DNA of 18,023 nt from contig JASHUO010000435.1 in assembly GCA_030039975.1 (NCBI GenBank), forward strand, positions 1-18,023, written 5' to 3'. The notes under the pieces were generated by a model. That model searched no databases, was not told where the DNA came from, and saw nothing but the letters and a program-made list of their open reading frames with translations. The position numbers and the translations under genes were made by a program. The DNA is from Alphaproteobacteria bacterium (lineage in GTDB: Bacteria > Pseudomonadota > Alphaproteobacteria > ATCC43930 > CGMCC-115725). Below, piece by piece: positions 13,943-18,023 of the stretch (its first letter is position 1; each line of letters opens with the position of its first letter).

Positions 13943-14866
13943 CAGGTTCTCCTCGCGGCACCAGCGATCCCATTCCGGCTCTTCGCCGAAGCGTGCCGCC
14001 AGGAAGTCGATGAAGCTGCGCAGCTTCGCCGAGAGATGGCGGCCCGGCGGGTAGACGGCGTAAAGCGCCGCCTCGGGCGCGGCAAAGCCCGGCAGCAAGG
14101 TCACGAGCCGCCCCGCCTGCACATGCTCACCGGCCATGAAGGTCGGCAGCAACGCAATGCCGAGCCCGCTTAGCGCCGCGTCGATGAGGATATCGCCGTT
14201 ATTCGCGAAAAGCCGACCCGAGACGCGCACCACCTCGTCGGCCCCGCCAGGTCCGATGAAGTGCCATTCTTCCGCGCTCTCCGCATAGGTGTAGAGCAGA
14301 CAATCATGCACGGCGAGGTCGCGCGGCGTGCGCGGCGTGCCGCGACGCGCGAGATACTCGGCCGAGGCGCAGGCGACGAGGCGGATCGGGGCGAGTCGCC
14401 GGGCGACTAGGCTCGAATCGGCGAGGCGGCCGATGCGCAGCGCCACATCGACGCCCTCGGCGAGGAGATCGATGTAGCGATCGCCGAGCGTGACCTCGAT
14501 GGTCACCTCGGGATATGACGCGAGATATCCGGCGATCGCCGGCCCGACATGGCGGATGCCGAAGGAGAAGGGCGCGTTCAGCTTGAGCGTGCCGCGCGGT
14601 GCCGCATGCAGGTCGCTGGCGGAGCGGTCGGCATCGTCGAGATCGGCAAGGATCTGCCGTGCCCGCTCGTAATAGCCGCGACCGACCTCGGTGAGGCTGA
14701 GGCGCCGCGTCGTCCGGTTGAGCAGCCGAGCGCCGAGGCGTTCCTCGAGCGCCCGGACATGCTTGCTGACCATCGCCGGCGACAAGCCGAAGTCGCGCGC
14801 CGCCGCGGCAAAGCTTTGACCTTCCACGACCTTGACGAAGACAGCGAGAGCGGTGAAGCGGTCCAT
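13934..14866 (-). CDS. LysR-family transcriptional regulator
   Basis: DNA-binding regulator of 310 residues, the standard LysR length. The N-terminal winged helix-turn-helix spans about 1-60 with SFAAAARDFGLSPAMVSKHV and RLLNRTTRRLSLTEVG. The rest is the two-lobe effector domain, containing GTLKLNAPFSFG (92-103), LLAEGVDVALRIG and GLGIALLPTFMAGEHV near 254-269. RTTRRLSLTE and the GTLKLNAP start of the effector domain are typical of the AaeR/DsdC-like group whose targets vary widely. The ATG at 14866 follows GGGGGA. A dyad with a T-N11-A core lies 11 bp upstream, so self-control is likely. The divergent neighbour is the CYTH-CHAD gene, which is not a usual LysR target. The effector is unknown. 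Confidence 0.93.
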   Translation of the reverse strand: MDRFTALAVFVKVVEGQSFAAAARDFGLSPAMVSKHVRALEERLGARLLNRTTRRLSLTEVGRGYYERARQILADLDDADRSASDLHAAPRGTLKLNAPFSFGIRHVGPAIAGYLASYPEVTIEVTLGDRYIDLLAEGVDVALRIGRLADSSLVARRLAPIRLVACASAEYLARRGTPRTPRDLAVHDCLLYTYAESAEEWHFIGPGGADEVVRVSGRLFANNGDILIDAALSGLGIALLPTFMAGEHVQAGRLVTLLPGFAAPEAALYAVYPPGRHLSAKLRSFIDFLAARFGEEPEWDRWCREENLRR

Positions 14867-14876
14867 GGTCCCCCGT

Positions 14877-14899
14877 ATTGTTTAGCCCGAGCAAACAAT
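14877..14899. promoter_or_regulatory. LysR-box-like operator
   Basis: ATTGTTT (14877-14883) and AAACAAT (14893-14899) are perfect inverted halves separated by 9 bp, and contain the T-N11-A signature of LysR sites. It lies between the LysR start (14866) and the divergent CYTH-CHAD gene (15006), close to the LysR start, as for an autorepressor. Confidence 0.6.
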
Positions 14900-16539
14900 G
14901 TTTTGCCGCGGGCAGCAATTCCTGCCTGAAACCCGCGAAGTTATAGGGGCCGCGATGCCGTCACTCCGCACTTGCGCCGGCCGGCAGCGCTGGGGATGAT
15001 CCCGCATGGACGATGACATGGCGCTGCCCGAGCCCGATCGACCGATCGAGCTGGAACTGAAGTTCGCGCTCTCGGCAGAGGAACTGCGGCGGGTGCTCCG
15101 CCACCCGCTGCTCGCCGGCGCGCGCGCCAAGAGCCGCGTCATCGCCAGCACCTATTTCGACACGCCGGAGCTGGCGCTGCGCGAGCGCGCGCTCAGCCTG
15201 CGCATCCGCCGGGATGGGCGGCATTACGTCCAGACGGTGAAAGCGGGCGAGGAGGCGACGGCGCCAACCGAGCGCGGCGAAATTCAGGCGCCGCTGACCG
15301 TGGCGGCGCCGGATTTGTCGCGGCCGGAGCTGGCGCGGGCGGAACTGCGCGAACGGCTCGACGGCCTCGATGCCAGCGCGCTGCAGCCGGTCTTCATCAG
15401 CCGCATCCGGCGCAGCACGCGGCTTGTCCGCCTCGAATCCGGCGCGACGATCGAGCTGTCTTACGACCGCGGCGAGATCGAGACACCCGCCGGCGCAAGC
15501 CTTCCGGTCTGCGAGCTGGAGCTCGAGCTGAAAGAGGGCGACGCCGAAGCGCTGTTCGATCTCGCCCGCGCCTTGAACCGCAGCTTACCGCTCCATGTCG
15601 AGCCGTTCAGCAAGGCGGCGCGCGGCTATGCGCTGCTGCGCGGCGACGATGTCGAGGCGGCGCGCCGCCAGGCGAAAGTCCGGTTGACCCCGGAGATGGC
15701 GGTCGACCACGCTTTCGCGGCGATCGTCGAGCATTGCGTCAACCACATGGTCGCCAACGACCGTGCGGCGCGGCGCAGCGAAGTCGAAGGCGTGCACCAG
15801 ATGCGCGTGGCGCTGCGCCGCCTCAGAGCGATGTTCAAGCTGTTCAAGGCGATCATTCCCGAGGACGAGCGCGCGCACGCGGTCGGCGAAATGAAATGGA
15901 TCTCGGGGACGCTGGGGACGGCGCGGAACTGGGATGTGTTCGCCGAGCATATCGCCGAGGTCGTTGCGGCATTTCCCGGCAATGCGGCGCTCGAAGCGGT
16001 GGTCGAGGTGACGGCCGAACAGCAGAAAAGCGCGCATGTCGCAGCGCGCGACACGATCGCTTCCGCCCGCTACACGGATTTCGTCCTGCAGATGCTGGGT
16101 GCGCTCACCCGCCATCGGAGCGAGGCGCGTCCCGCCGGCACGTCGATGCTGCTCGCCGCGCCGATCCGCCAGCTCGCCTCGCCGCTGCTCGACCGGCGCT
16201 ACCGCAAAGCGCGCAAGCTCGCCAAGAAATTCGAGGGGCTCGACGTGGCGCAGCGCCACCGCTTTCGCATCGCGCTCAAGGAATTGCGCTACGCCATGGA
16301 CGCGCTCGCCGGAATCTACGAGCGCAAACTGGTCAAGCGGCAGCTGCAGCGACTGGCGGCGTTGCAGGACGATCTCGGCCTGCTCAACGACATCGCGACC
16401 ATCGACCGGCTCCTTGCCGAGCTGGAGCAGATGCCGGAGGGGGCGCGCCTGCATCAAGGCGCGGCCATGATCCGAGGGTGGTTCGGCCGCGTCGCCGCCG
16501 AGCGCGAAGCGAAGCTCGACAAGCGCGTCTCAGGATTCC

Positions 16540-18023
<1,484 letters not shown>

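Noticed and set aside
15585..16457. Minus-strand open frame opposite the CHAD domain
   Set aside because: No recognisable motif, and the CHAD histidine motif is clear on the plus strand.

Overview
High-GC bacterial DNA with dense, mostly intact genes on both strands. Several traits point to an alphaproteobacterium, probably Rhodospirillales or Hyphomicrobiales. These are a PAS_5-type PAS protein, two GGAAC-N17-xGTT elements resembling EcfG general-stress promoters, strong G/C preference at third codon positions, and a GTCATGGCC...GGCCATGAC interspersed palindrome of a kind common in that class. The genus cannot be fixed from this window. No tRNA, rRNA, CRISPR array, transposase or phage gene was seen.

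Left part (1-4036). A patatin-like phospholipase, a TauD/TfdA Fe(II)/2-oxoglutarate dioxygenase and a PAS_5 protein all lie on the minus strand. A dense chain of palindromes (1112-1290) lies upstream of the patatin gene. Two plus-strand genes follow: an exported M15-like (DUF882/YcbK-type) peptidase and a CsbD-family stress protein. Each is preceded by an EcfG-like promoter match, so a small general-stress pair is plausible.

Centre (4016-11583). A 727-residue minus-strand protein fuses a thiol-dioxygenase-like cupin to four rhodanese domains, two of them without the catalytic cysteine. It shares a 15-bp terminator stem with csbD. Divergent from it begins a plus-strand run of catabolic-looking genes. 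These are a haloacetate (fluoroacetate-type) dehalogenase with the whole known active site, a 67-residue orphan, a VOC (extradiol dioxygenase-like) protein, a 3-oxoadipate enol-lactonase-like hydrolase, a luciferase-like (LLM) flavin oxidoreductase and a secreted alpha/beta hydrolase. The layout suggests a small island for oxidising and hydrolysing an unidentified, possibly halogenated or aromatic, substrate.

Right part (11584-18023). First comes a soluble chemoreceptor with its signalling domain before its sensor domain. An interspersed palindromic repeat follows, then a GNAT acetyltransferase whose codon use differs from its neighbours. A LysR regulator has a dyad operator just upstream of its own start. 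A CYTH-CHAD protein comes next, and last a membrane histidine kinase whose 5' end runs off the window. The CYTH-CHAD and kinase genes overlap tail to tail by 41 bp.

The observations most worth pursuing are the thiol dioxygenase/four-rhodanese fusion, the EcfG-like promoter pair, the palindrome chain at 1112-1290, the hydrolase/flavin-oxidoreductase island and the atypical GNAT gene. Nothing in the window amounts to a clear new defence or mobile system.
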